Assembly: GCF_041146795.1 (NCBI RefSeq)
Contig: NC_135170.1
Span: 26,096,033-26,160,032, forward strand
Source of the DNA: Maylandia zebra
Lineage: Eukaryota; Chordata; Actinopteri; Cichliformes; Cichlidae
Direction of reading: 5' to 3'
DNA: 64,000 bases
Part shown: positions 48,493 to 60,646 of the stretch, in pieces
Layout: each line of letters starts with the position of its first letter
Position numbering within the stretch: the first letter of the stretch is position 1
Position numbers and translations under genes: made by a program
Notes under the pieces: model-generated
The model's database searches: none
What the model saw: the letters and a program-made list of their open reading frames with translations, nothing else
What the model was told of the DNA's origin: nothing

Positions 48493-49069
48493 TTTGGCAC
48501 TTTAGTGGTAACTGACAAAAGGAGAAGGAATATGAATGAGTTGGGACATGTTTAATTGTGATATAGTTTTACATAATTTGGAAATATTTTTTAATGAACA
48601 TTATTATAACCATTTGGGAGTTGTGTTATTTAACACACATCTCACCTCACTTTATCCCGACTGAGTGGCTCTGATCTGTTGTTATCTGAAGATGCATTTA
48701 AAGGAAAATATAGATGGAAGAAAACACAAAGTCAACATATTTGTGCTGCTATCACCTACAGCAGTCACATCACACAGAATTTTAGTTAAGCAGTCTTGCT
48801 TGGTTGCATAATTTTTTACGGTTTTCAAACATTCAGTAATCCATACACAACATTTCAACTGTTTCATTTCAACTCTTAATCAAAGATTTAATCTATTTGA
48901 TCAGTAAATCAGTAGCATTTGATATTTCCTTTCCTTTACCAGTGCTAAACTGAAAAAATGGAAGAAAGGGTACGATAAATTTGAGTAAAAGTTAATTCAG
49001 TTTAATAAACAAACAAGCACTGACCTGTTGAGGATGCCTTTCAGTTCTCCGACGAGACTGAAGTAGTTG

Positions 49070-49077
49070 CTTTTATA
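49070..49077 (-). promoter_or_regulatory. TATA box of MYH copy 3
   Basis: tataaaag on the minus strand, as in copy 1, with a TGACCAAA motif upstream (about 49,118-49,126 region) shared between the two promoters. Confidence 0.75.
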
Positions 49078-49862
49078 CAGGCTTAAACAGCTTGGTCAGC
49101 GGCAGTCTGCCTCTCGATTTGGTCAAGCATCCTTGTCATTTAAGACCCCTCTTGTGACATATTATGTTTACTCAGCTTTTTGTGTACCAGATTTTATCTT
49201 GCTTAAATGAGAAAATAGTTCCAATACAGGAAAAGGAAAACTAAATATAAATTAATCAGTCAAGCCGGAAAATAATTTTATAGAAGTATAGTAAGATTGA
49301 AAATACAAATAAATAAATAAATAAATAGGCAAATAAAGCAGCTTCAAGTTCCTTTATTGCATGGGACATTGTATGTTCTATGTCATCCTTGTTGAATGAT
49401 ACAAAACGATCAAATTAAAGCCATTTTGAAAACGTAAATAATCTATTACAGGAGTTGTTGCTTTGACTTCCCTTTTTAAACCCATTACCTCTTTCCATTT
49501 GGAAAGATGTACTGAAATGTCATTGGTATTGAGTGTCATAGCTTGTCCACATTTCAGATATTTATAATACTGTAAAATGTAGTATCATTTACATGACTCA
49601 AAAACAAGAAAAGTAAACCCCTCATAGAAAATATGTCAATTTTAAAGATAATGCAATTTTATGTTGGTAATATTGTGCAATATGTTCTAAATAAGCACTG
49701 TCAATAGCTTTATTTTAGCTCATAAAAAGTGTAATGTCTAAAGTATGCACTAAAATAGATGCTACTCAATGAACATATTTTTAAGCATGGATTTTAACCA
49801 ATAAATCATTAACTCAGGTAAAGTTTGAATCTTGGGAAATATTTATTTTATTTTATTTTATA

Positions 49863-50226
49863 GTGAGAGTTTGTCACTACTTAGCCACACCATTAAACAT
49901 GTTCTTAGTACGAATGCAAATTAATTTTGGAGAAGCCTCCATGTGTTGCTGGTATACAGTTGCAGTGCATTGGCATATCTATCTGAGTGGGACTTATTAT
50001 AGGTCTTATCTCAGCCTGGTTGGCAAATGTTCTTCTAGTGCTTATAAGGCAATGTGTAATACCACTTGAACTTTACGGAAAAGGCCTTACATTCAGTTTT
50101 ATTAGAGGAATATGAGATGTGCCAATGTTCTGCAACTGTACACCAGGACCTCTTAGGTGCTCCTCCAAAATGAATTCCCATTCCCTGGCTATGAACATGT
50201 TTAATAGTGTGGGTAAGTAGAGACAA
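49863..50226. repeat. Long imperfect inverted repeat (MITE-like)
   Basis: The left arm (about 49,870-49,985) and the reverse complement of the right arm (about 50,100-50,222) align over more than 100 bp, sharing cac-attaaacatgttc, attttggag-ag, ggt-tacagttgcag and cattggca-atct blocks. A related single-arm sequence is at 27,953-28,030 and 12,009-12,090, upstream of MYH copies 2 and 1. No coding capacity. Confidence 0.7.
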
Positions 50227-50239
50227 CCTTGGTCAAAGA

Positions 50240-51410
50240 TCTTTATCCTCAAGCTACATTTGATGTTGTTTTTCTTTTTGAAATATGGTGCCCTTGATCA
50301 ACTGTGTGACTTTCATTTTAAAACATTAGTAGCATAGTTCCAAAAGTAGAATAATTTATATAATCTCCCAAATGGTTGACAGCCTCCTGAATGCCACTCA
50401 GATGAATTAACAAACAGAATGGAGAATCACAGGTTTTTTGTCTTTAACTTGACATAGAACTATATAAATCTAACTGGGTTCATAATAACTTAAGGACTGG
50501 GATGATGTTATGATGGTGCAGATAATTATATCAGTCAAAAAGGGGAAACTGGTGTTGTTTATTAAAAGCTATAAAACATTATGGCATGTTTGCTTTTGTA
50601 AAAAACAAACAAACAAAAAAGTCCCGCAAAAATAAATAGATTTTGCTCGCTGTTTTCATTAACTGGATTTCTATTAACTTGTGTATTCACAGATCCCAAA
50701 GGTATACCTTTCTGTAACTTTTAAGTCGATAATCATAGGTGCAGGCAGGTTTCGTCACACTGTGCAATTTTTATAGCTCCTTGTAAACATATTAGATGCT
50801 TCATGTGCAACCAGAAAAAAACTATATTTGAACCAAATGTATTTATTCAGTACATTTATCCCTTGATTTTAACAAAAGGTCAGATTGAGATCATGAGAAC
50901 ATTTTGCAAGATGGTGTTTTCTTACAGTAGTTTATTCCTGGGGTCCTTAGAGACCCAAGTCCGTAATCATTTTACTACAGTGATTTACATGTTGATATAA
51001 GATAGCCTACACAGTATGGCCTAATGACCTGCTTAAGCACTGTACATATTTTAGGACTATTATTTGCCTTGTCCTGACAGAAAACATTTTACCAGCAGAG
51101 CTTCACTTACCATGATTTAAAGAAAACAGTAACAGAAAATGTTTCAAGACTGAAATTCAAGCATATGGCTAACCACTTTCTCAGATAGTTAAAACAATGC
51201 TTATCTGCTAGATTTTAAATGTACCTGTCATTGCATTTTTATATTGGATTTAATTTCCTTCAGTTAATAAAGTTATATTTTCCTGTGCCAAAAAGAGAGA
51301 CACTGTTGCTGTAAATGTCAGATAAATTACTCGAAAGAAGACGTTTGATATTAAATGTAGATTTTTTTTTAGACACAATAAACAGTAAACATATTTTTCT
51401 GGGCTAATGT
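50240..51410. other. Intergenic sequence between MYH copy 3 and xab2
   Basis: AT-rich; I see no gene or recognisable repeat. Confidence 0.6.
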
Positions 51411-51427
51411 ACGCGAGAGCTCTTCTG

Positions 51428-51493
51428 AACTACAAACATCGCGCCGTTTGTAGTTTTTTGTGACTCGGGCTCGTGCACTCTGGCACCGGAAGT
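51428..51493 (+). promoter_or_regulatory. xab2 promoter region: 10-bp palindrome and ETS site
   Basis: aactacaaac (51,428-51,437) and gtttgtagtt (51,446-51,455) are perfect inverted repeats around atcgcgcc. An ETS consensus ccggaagt lies at 51,486-51,493, about 90 bp before the start codon. There is no TATA box, as expected for a housekeeping gene. Confidence 0.6.
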
Positions 51494-51583
51494 TCCTGTG
51501 AGGGTTACACGCTTACAAGCTAGTATTAGCTTGCTAAAGTTAGCATAGCTTTTATCCGGAACAGCCGCCTTTTCTGTGAAGAA

Positions 51584-54500
51584 ATGAAAACATTAAACGG
51601 AAAAACCGATGTCATATTTGTAAGTTACACTACACCGTATATTTCACAGAACATTTGTTAGTGTTTGTTGATTAGAGGTTTTGGGTAGCAAGCATGAACT
51701 TTAACTTTATTCTAGCTAATGTGGAAGTTTGATCAAACTTGAAATCAGAGATACGTTTTACCAAATCGACTGTGTTTACACATTTGAAACAAAGAAATTA
51801 TCTTTTTATGATTTATTAACTATGAAAAATCGCTACAATAGTAACACCGCTGTTTGATTTTTGGATACTAGGAGGACGACGATCTACCTTATGAAGAGGA
51901 GATCATCAGGAATCCATATTCAGTCAAGTGCTGGATGCGTTACATCGAATTCAAACAGAATGGACCAAAATCTACCCTCAATATGATATATGAGCGGGCT
52001 CTAAAAGAACTCCCTGGCAGGTAACTAACAAGACCGTTACAACAAAATTGTGGACATTGTGCTGAGAAGCCAATAGCAACGGATAACTCAAAACCCATAG
52101 ACTATACATTATTTTACAAGATTCTGTGCAGCAAGTATTTCCCGAGTGTCTAACCACCCTTCCCACTCATTTTTGCAGCTATAAGTTGTGGTACAATTAT
52201 CTGAGAGAGAGGCGAAAACAAGTCAAAGGGAAATGTATCACAGAACCAGGCTATGAAGAAGTCAATAACTGTCATGAAAGGGCACTAGTGTTCATGCACA
52301 AGGTAATACCTCCTATAGAACTTGATGCTTAGCCACTTTACTCATAAAAGTAATATTTGGTCTGCAAGAGCTTTACATAAAACTAACTATTTGTCTTTGC
52401 TTAAACTAGATGCCTAGAATATGGATGGATTACTGTCAGTTCCTTGTGTCTCAATGCAAGATCACAAGAAGTCGTAGAACATTTGACCGAGCACTTAGAG
52501 CTCTTCCTGTAACTCAGCACCCACGCATCTGGCCTCTGTATCTCCGCTTTGTCCGTGACTTGCCGTTGCCTGAGACAGCCATCCGAGTGTACCGCAGGTA
52601 CCTTAAGGTGAGAACATACTGCACAACCTTAAGTCCATACAGCAGCTGTCATTTAAAATGTTAAGGTGATTTCTGATTTTATTTTTGTTTTACAGGTGTC
52701 ATCTTTCAAAGTGTATTCTGTGGCATAAATGTTGTCTGTAGCATCTGAAGATTCTTAGCTGTTATCCAAAAGACCTTACAAGCATTCAATAACAAGCTTT
52801 ATGGCTGATTAAGAAAGTTTTAAAAGATAGACAAGTTCCCTAATCTGTTCAGACAGAATACCTGCGAAAATATTTCTTTCTGAATGTTTAATGTCTTACT
52901 GTCTTCTCTTGATACCTTGTAGCTTTCTCCAGAAAATGCAGAGGAATACATAGACTACTTGCGGTCTGTTGGCCGCCTCGATGAAGCAGCTGTGCGGCTA
53001 GCAGCTGTTGTCAATGATGAAAACTTTGTGTCCAAAGAGGGAAAGTCTAACTATCAAGTAAGACGGGATTCTTCCAGACACTTTTCAACATTCCCGCCTT
53101 TTAAGCTAAATGAAAAGAAATCTAAAAAAAATGGTTTTCTTCTTTTTTTTTTGGACAGCTGTGGCATGAACTATGTGACCTGATCTCCCAGAATCCTGAC
53201 AAGGTGACCTCTCTGAATGTAGGAGCCATCATTCGAGGAGGCCTCACTCGCTTCACAGATCAACTTGGAAAACTTTGGTGCTCCTTAGCTGACTATTACA
53301 TCAGGAGTGGCCACTTTGAGAAAGTGTGTTTCCTCTCAATAGCATTAATTTTCACCCCTAATATAATTAACTAACTAAAACACATCTCTACTTTACGTTT
53401 TTTTAGGTTGAGTCATTTGCATTAAAATAATTTTTTATCTGTGAATTTGTCCAACTGTAGCCAAACATTTTTTTTTCCTCAGGCACGTGATGTCTATGAA
53501 GAGGCCATCCTTACAGTAGTCACTGTAAGGGATTTCACACAAGTATTTGACAGTTATGCTCAATTTGAGGAGAGCATGATCGCTGCTAAGATGGAAACTA
53601 CAGCTGAGATGGGGCAGGATGAGGATGGTGAGTATGTGTGCATCAGTTAAACTTGATAACTGTCTTTGTTTTTATTTTTCTTTTGTTTTTTTTTTTTGTT
53701 CATGTGTACGTTACTCTTTGTTTTTTCTCCACTCAGATGACATAGACCTGGAGCTAAGACTTGCCCGCTTTGAGCAGCTCATTGCCCGGCGACCCCTCTT
53801 GTTGAACAGTGTACTCCTGAGACAGAACCCCCATAATGTTCATGAGTGGCACAAGCGGGTAAAACTGTATGACGGAAATCCACGACAGGTGGGTTTTAAA
53901 TATTTTGAGAATGGCTGGGACAGTGCACAAGTCACAATATATACATTTCACACAAAAAACTACCTTCATGTAAAGAATTACTAATAAATAGCCCTATTTT
54001 CTTCAGATCATCAACACATACACTGAGGCAGTCCAGACTATTGATCCAATGAAGGCCACAGGGAAACCTCACTCGCTCTGGGTTTTCTTTGCTAAATTCT
54101 ATGAGGAAAATGAGCAGCTGGATGATGTAAGTCATTATTTAAACTTCAATTTACCTGTTTCAGATTATTTCTTATCATTATTATTATTATTATTATTAGT
54201 TCCCTGTGTTTACTAACTTTATTTACTAACTCAACTCAGGCGAGGACGATCTTTGAGAAGGCTACCAAGGTGAACTACAAACAGGTGGATGACCTCGCTG
54301 CAGTGTGGTGTGAATATGGAGAGATGGAACTTCGTCATGAGAATTACGAACAGGCACTACGAATTCTGAGGGTAACTGATCTGCATCATATACATCATGC
54401 ACATGATCCTTTTTGGAGCCATATTTAGGAACATCTTGTGGGCATCATATATTGTTTGGGAATGACCAGTTTGTGAAATAAAGAAGACATTTGTTAGACT

Positions 54501-57500
54501 TGTTATTTAAATGTCTTTTGAAAGTATATTTTAAAATTAATACCTGGTAACTGAAGTTATAGGCTGTAGTTTCACTGGCACTGAGTAAAAATATTTGCAG
54601 TTGTTTACGAAGGCAGTTTTAAGCAAAGGGTGTAATATCAGTAGTTGCATCACCTTAAAAACTTATGAAACCATTTACATATTTGTATTTATTTTATTTA
54701 GAAAGCAACAGCTATCCCATCCAAGAAAGCAGAGTACTTTGATGCTTCTGAGCCTGTCCAAAACAGAGTCTACAAGTCTTTGAAGGTCTGGTCAATGCTG
54801 GCAGACTTGGAGGAAAGTCTTGGCACTTTCCAGGTATGTTCAGTAATTTTCTGTGATGTGGTTTGGGACCTATATACCAGTAGTATTTGATATTGGTCTA
54901 AGAATCATTTATGTGTTAAGTCTAAGCTTTTCTCTTTTTCTCGACAGTCTACGAAAGCAGTTTATGACCGGATTATTGATCTCCGGATTGCCACTCCACA
55001 GATCATCATCAATTACGCCATGTTCCTTGAAGAGCACAACTACTTTGAGGAAAGCTTTAAAGTAATAATGTGTAGCTAATCCACTAGACCACTACTTATT
55101 TTCAAAATACAATTTGTCCTTGTCGACTGTAGCACTCTTTTTAATGGTGTTATTAATATTTCTTTCAGGCATATGAACGTGGTATCGCTCTTTTCAAGTG
55201 GCCAAATGTTTACGACATCTGGAACACTTACCTCACCAAGTTTATTGATCGATATGGGGGCAAGAAGTTGGAAAGAGCCAGAGATTTATTTGAACAGGCA
55301 TTGGATGGCTGCCCAGCCAAATTTGCTAAGAGTGAATATCTTTGGTTGAATTACACTGACAAATTTAGTACATTGAAGTGCCCCCCTCCGTTATAAAATG
55401 TACTTAACCACAATGGCTTTCTTTTCAGCTATTTATCTACTGTATGCCAAGTTGGAGGAGGAGTATGGATTGGCGCGACACGCTATGGCTGTATATGAAA
55501 GAGCAACACAGGCAGTAGAAACTGAGGAGAGACATCTCATGTTTAACATCTACATCAAGAGAGCAGCTGAAATTTATGGAGTTACATATACCAGAGCAAT
55601 CTACCAGAAGGCTATTGAGGTACAGTAACATTGTCCTATCTCTTGCATACAGCTGCATTATCCTTTTTAATCTTTTTTTTTTTTTTTAAATTCGAAACTC
55701 ATAATTACAAGATCCGCCCTGATGTGATGCTATAAAGCTTTTTATTGTTCATTTTCCAGAATGTCATTATTCATCACAGGACTTTTCTGGCCAGAAATGA
55801 GATTTTTCCCAAATTAATTCACTTTTATGCCACTGTTGGAATATTGTAAATATATAATATATGGATTGGATTTATATAGCGCTTTTCAAGGCACCCAAAG
55901 CGCTTTACAATGCCACTATTCATTCACTCTCGCATTCACACACTGGTGGAGGCAAGCTACGGTTGTAGCCACAGCTGCCCAGGGGCAGAGTGACAGAGGC
56001 AAGGCTGCCATATCGCGCCATCGGCCCCTCTGGCCAACACCAGTAGGTGGTAAGGTAAAGTGTCTTGCCCAAGGACACAACGACTAGGACAGAGAGCCCG
56101 GGGATCGAACCGGTGACCTTCCGGTTACAGATACGCTTCCCAACCCCCTGAGCCACAGTCGCCCCAAAGGTCATATTACATTTATAGATCGCTAGATATG
56201 GAATTTCATTAAATTGATGAAAACTATAATCAATGATCATGTTTATTTTAGCCACAATTGGTAAGATAATCCGTATTAGTTAAAGAGCAAAATTGATTTT
56301 ATGACTGACCACATTATCATTTTGCAGATATAATAAATCTAGACAATAGTCAGCCTCTTAAAAAAACCTATTACATTGTTTTGTGTAAAGTTGTTCATAC
56401 TCATGGCATTTTTATTATATGCAAAGATCAGAAGTCATATACTTAATGTAAAAAGAATAACTTGACATTCTGATGGAAAAAATACTCGTTACCTTAAATT
56501 ACTGAACAAAGTTGCATTACAAAATTAAACTTCCCATCACCCCTCTGCTCATGATCTGTTACTCACAAAATACACCATGTTGCATCCCTTGTTTTGGTAA
56601 ATGGTTCTGTGCAGTGTTCATACAGTTTGTGTTTATCCAGGTCCTTCCTGATGAGCATGCAAGAGACATGTGTCTACGGTTTGCTGACATGGAGAGTAAA
56701 CTTGGTGAGATTGATCGTGGTAGAGCAATCTACTCCTACTGCTCCCAGATCTGTGACCCAAGGGTATGTGAATTCACCCCTTCTAGTCATTTGTCTACAT
56801 TTGCTTCAAAATCTTTGGTTATATTTCTTCAAATTTTTACTTGACGTTTCAGGTGACGGCTAATTTCTGGCAAACCTGGAAAGATTTTGAGATCCGCCAT
56901 GGAAATGAGGACACGATTAGAGAGATGTTGAGGATCAAACGAAGTGTCCAGGCTACATACAACACACAGGTCAACTTTATGTCCTCTCAGATGCTGAAGG
57001 CCACAACAAGCTCCACAGGCACTGGTAGGAGAAGTTGGATTAACCTAAAAGTGTGCTCCATTTAGATGTAGTTACATGAATATCACTGTGTGTTATATCA
57101 GATATTGGCTATTTGATATGTTTCAATTTATAATGATATGGTTGAATGCTCCGTATTTACTCCAAATCTTGAAGGAACCTCCTAGACCTACTCAAGAATT
57201 AACGTAGGGTCATTTAGGTGTCATTTTCTATGTATTTATTTATTTGTGTGTTTTTGTTTTTTTCCAAGTGGTTCTGCATTTGTCTAACCATCTGTTTCTG
57301 GTGTTCAGTGTCAGATCTTGCTCCAGGCCAGATGGGAATTGATGATATGAAGATGTTGGAACAGAAAGCACAACAGCTTGCTGCAGAGGCTGAACAGGAC
57401 AAGCCTAAACCCAAAGAGAAGATTCTCTTTGTCAGGTTTGTTCTTCATTATTTTTTAAGTTAAAAGTATCTGTAGATTTCTTTTTTTTTCTTTTTAATAT

Positions 57501-57834
57501 AACAGAACTTCATCTTCCAAAGGAAGCTGAGGCACATGAATCCTTTTCACTTTAATTATGCAGGAGTGACACTTCTCGCAGTGAGCTGGCAGAACTTGCC
57601 AAACAAGCCAATCCTGATGAAATAGACATCGATGATGATGAGGATGAAGAAGATGAAGACCAAGGACCGGATGGTGCGTGAAAGACACAGTACAATTTTC
57701 AGAATATTTTTTGTAAACATTTTCCGATGGAGGTATTTTAATGAATTCCTCTTTTTCCTCTTGGCTTTACAGAGGTGCAGCTTGAACAGAAGAGCGTCCC
57801 TACAGCTGTTTTTGGAGGGCTTAAAGATGACTAG
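51584..57834 (+). CDS. xab2: XAB2 / SYF1 pre-mRNA-splicing factor, 19 coding exons
   Basis: XPA-binding protein 2, the SYF1 orthologue: a scaffold of HAT/TPR-like helical repeats in the nucleus. It belongs to the spliceosome (with AQR and other intron-binding-complex proteins) and also acts in transcription-coupled DNA repair. The exons join in frame to 2,550 nt (849 residues plus TAG), close to the human length of about 855. Diagnostic segments: DLPYEEEI near the N-terminus, [155 protein letters not shown], then an acidic run and the end VFGGLKDD. The start ATG at 51,584 gives a 12-residue leader before the conserved part. Intact. Confidence 0.96.
51584..57834 (+). other. xab2: xab2 exon map
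   Basis: Coding exons: 51584-51619, 51872-52020, 52179-52302, 52410-52607, 52923-53057, 53159-53323, 53483-53627, 53737-53888, 54007-54126, 54240-54371, 54702-54833, 54948-55061, 55169-55331, 55429-55619, 56641-56763, 56853-57024, 57309-57435, 57564-57673, 57773-57834. All have GT-AG borders and consistent phases. The longest intron (55,620-56,640) holds a SINE. A polyadenylation signal aataaa lies at 58,172-58,177. Confidence 0.9.
55858..56166 (-). mobile_element. tRNA-derived SINE in an xab2 intron
   Basis: On the minus strand it starts ggggcgactgtggctcaggg (A-box-like), contains ggttcgatccc (B box), and ends with the L2/V-SINE-type tail gtaaagcgctttgggtgcct followed by gcgctatataaat. About 309 bp. 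It is antisense to xab2 and lies between exons 14 and 15, away from the splice sites. Confidence 0.85.
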
Positions 57835-58171
57835 ACAATAATTCTCTCAGACTTGTACATTTGAGTTCTACGTCCTCTTGTGGTCATTCAACTGAACTAT
57901 TCATAAATGTGTAGTTTTATGGCAGCACTGGTGTTTCTGTTTGTTTTCCTTGTGGATTTGTGTAGTTTATAATATAAGATATATTCGTTTTGACCACTTG
58001 GTTTCAGTATTTCTCAAACTTGGTGCTCAAGATAACTTTTTAGTTGTATGTGTTATGAATTATTATTTGCAGTAACACAATGACTGTAATTGAAACCTGA
58101 TATAGTTTGTCTGTTCTTTTTGTTTTTTTATAAAATGTAAGAAAGAAACAGTGAAAACATTTTTTAAATCC

Positions 58172-58177
58172 AATAAA
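58172..58177 (+). terminator. xab2: Likely xab2 polyadenylation signal
   Basis: aataaa about 340 nt past the stop codon, the first consensus signal downstream. Confidence 0.6.
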
Positions 58178-58199
58178 TGCAGGATCTTTCCCAAACAGG

Positions 58200-60050
58200 A
58201 AGTTCTACCCTAGAAAAACATGGGGGAGGAGCATGTCTCTTCAGTCATTTGAAACTTGAGCTGCGCATTCAAGCCTCACATTGTTGGCTTGAGGCTCACC
58301 AGTAGATGGGTGTCTTGTAATGCCAAGAGTTTCTGGAAAGCTTTTCTAACTTGTAGACAAATGTCACTATCCAAATCTTCATGCTGAAGTAGTACATGTA
58401 CACTTAAACAGTTTCTACACTTAAATGATTTTTCCCCCCCAGTGATAAGTGCAGGATTGCTGGGCTAATTGATATTTTTGAAAGTTTTTTGCTAGTAATG
58501 TTACAAAAATGGTGGTATTTTGGGTGTATTTGAGAAGCATTTTGAATCATATTTCCACATTCTTGGCAGTGCTTTTCAGTTATGTGCAAGCAGCTCTGGC
58601 TGTGACAAATTGAATGTCTAAAACTGCCTTTGTAATCGAAGTGATAAATACCTTTAAACCTGCATCAACATTCTTCTGATTAAAAAGCTGTTTTCTTTTC
58701 AAAGTAATCTAATTAAAAGAGAAACTGAACTGCTTGATGCATTTGCTGTATAGTCCTCTAGAACTCTTGTTCTTTTATTCAGAAATGACTAGAAGCAGAA
58801 CTGTAAGTAGCCAATGATGTTTGAAGAATGACTTTTGTGATTAAATATATAGAATTATTTATGCGTTTGATAGAAAAGACCTTATGCTTTGCCACCATCC
58901 CATCCAAAGGGTTAAACATATTGAGTTGGGCAAAAGGTTGTGACTGGGAATTATTGTTTCTTTTATAATTAGATTAAAATAGCTGAGAGGTAATCCTCTT
59001 ACAAAGTTACTGCAGTCGAGAACTTGAAGGGCTTTTGGAACGAACATCATATGATGAGGCACTCTTAAGATTTGTTTTCCAGTGTGGATGGCAGCAGAAA
59101 ACACGGGTTTAAAAGCAGATGGAAGAAATCCCTCGAGTCTCATTATAAACATCCAACAAAAAATTTTTTTTTTCCAGAATGAATTATGCCTGTTTTTATT
59201 TTAGAAACTTCTTACATAGTCTGCCAGTATGTTTGCTCTGTTCCAGTCTTTGTGCTTTGTGTGACAGTTGTTTTAAAGAGGTAATAAGATTAACATCACC
59301 ATACTGTATCTACTGCTGTAGCTCTTTGTAAGGCAACGGTTATTTAATGAGATCATAATATAGCTTTTCATTGAGTTTAATATTGTTTTCGTTACTTTCA
59401 CATGTTAATGGACAATTGAGGGGAACAAGTAAAAGAGTAATACAAATACCTTTACTAATTTCATCTACCTTAGATTCATTGTTTACTATATTTGTTTTCT
59501 ATCTGTCTGCATAATATGTAGATCTGTATGTTCAGAGCAGATTTAGCAAAACGTATTTTGATTAATTAACAGCTAAAAGTCCATAATGTTCTCTGCTTTC
59601 TGTCTGCAATAGGCCAAGAGTTGGCCCACTGCAGTGGTGGATATATTGACCAAGATCATACACGTGCTGTAGTTTATGACTAATACAGTCAAATACATAC
59701 AAGTTAAAACCCCAAATATTTACAGAAATTGTCACAATCAAGACATTGATGACAATACAGAAACTGAAGGTAGAGTATAGATCAGAGAGGTACATTTTAT
59801 ATGTGTGTGTTTGTGTAGGCTACGTTTTTTTCCTGATACCAGTCGAGTTATGGTACTAATTCAAAATTTAAGACAGTACTTTTAGATTCTAATGTTCACA
59901 TTTGTAAATATTTTAAATTAATGAGTTATAGTTAATCTACATGTTTTTTCGAAGGTTACTGGCTGTTTGACTTTCGCACTCAAAGGTGTCCTTTCATCGA
60001 CCCACTTGTGTGCGAGAAGATTCACCTGTAGCAAAAGCGCCTCACCTCTA
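58200..60050. other. Intergenic sequence between xab2 and camsap3
   Basis: AT-rich; no gene, repeat family or strong motif that I can support. Confidence 0.55.
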
Positions 60051-60059
60051 CCTGCTGTA

Positions 60060-60510
60060 TCATAAACACTGAAGTCCCGCCCATATTGTTAAAGCTTATT
60101 TTCTATTGGACGGTGGAGTGGACGAGCGATTCCACTGTGGAGCACCTGGTAGTCAGTCATCAGCGGGACGAAAGCGTACGTACGTACAGTGAGCTGACAA
60201 CACGGCAATGCGGACGAAGAAGGGCAAAAACGAGGGGAATAGTCCGGTTTATAGTAGCCCAGCCGGTCGGGGCTTTAGCTGGTGTTAAGGAAAAATTAAG
60301 CCAGGACTTCGTCTTCGAAACCTCCGACAAAAGGACCTTAGTTTGATTTGGAAGTAGCTTCGGAGCGGATATTTCCCTGCAAAACCCTGAACCACATCCG
60401 TATTCCCAGCCCCGGTCGTATGGAATCGTCTGCTCCAAGAATGATCGCTTGAATATTTTTATACTGTATCCTTTTTCCCCCCCATCACCGCTTCCCATTT
60501 TTACAGACTC
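60060..60510 (+). promoter_or_regulatory. camsap3: Promoter and 5' UTR region of camsap3
   Basis: CpG frequency rises sharply compared with the AT-rich flanks. A cccgccc GC box is at 60,074-60,080 and there is no TATA box. Just before the coding exon, a pyrimidine run ends in tttttacag (about 60,497-60,506). This could be a splice acceptor, so the 5' UTR may come from a separate upstream exon. Confidence 0.55.
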
Positions 60511-60513
60511 GCT

Positions 60514-60646
60514 ATGGTGGACTCCCCTACCATGAGGAAGACTTTTGTGGTCCCAGACATAAAATCATTGGATTTGTATGACTGCACTAAATCAAAAATA
60601 TGCGCAAGTGTCGGATGGCTGCTGGCAAAGTCCTACGGCAGCACAG
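60514..60646 (+). CDS. camsap3: CAMSAP-family microtubule minus-end protein, first coding exon only (likely CAMSAP3)
   Basis: CAMSAPs bind and stabilise non-centrosomal microtubule minus ends; CAMSAP3 (Nezha) does so at epithelial junctions and the apical cortex. This exon starts MVDSPTMRKTFVVPDIKSLD and continues to GWLLAKSYGSTG, the conserved N-terminal segment before the calponin-homology-like domain. PDIKSLD matches CAMSAP3 best, while MRKTF is shared with CAMSAP2. The donor gtaggt follows at 60,647 and the exon ends in phase 1. The rest of the gene lies beyond 64,000. CAMSAP3 is the direct neighbour of XAB2 in human 19p13.2, which supports the name. The orientation differs: human CAMSAP3 and XAB2 are convergent as I recall, whereas here they point the same way. 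Confidence 0.8.

Noticed and set aside
56010-56166. Possible tRNA gene (A-box- and B-box-like sequences on the minus strand)
   Set aside because: The tRNA-like part is the head of a 309-bp SINE with an L2-type tail, not a functional tRNA.
58859-59152. 97-codon minus-strand frame between xab2 and camsap3
   Set aside because: No recognisable domain, no promoter or splice context, and AT-rich composition like its surroundings.
60086-60346. 86-codon frame in the CpG-rich region before camsap3
   Set aside because: Lies in the promoter/5' UTR, unrelated to CAMSAP sequence, and ends before the coding exon.
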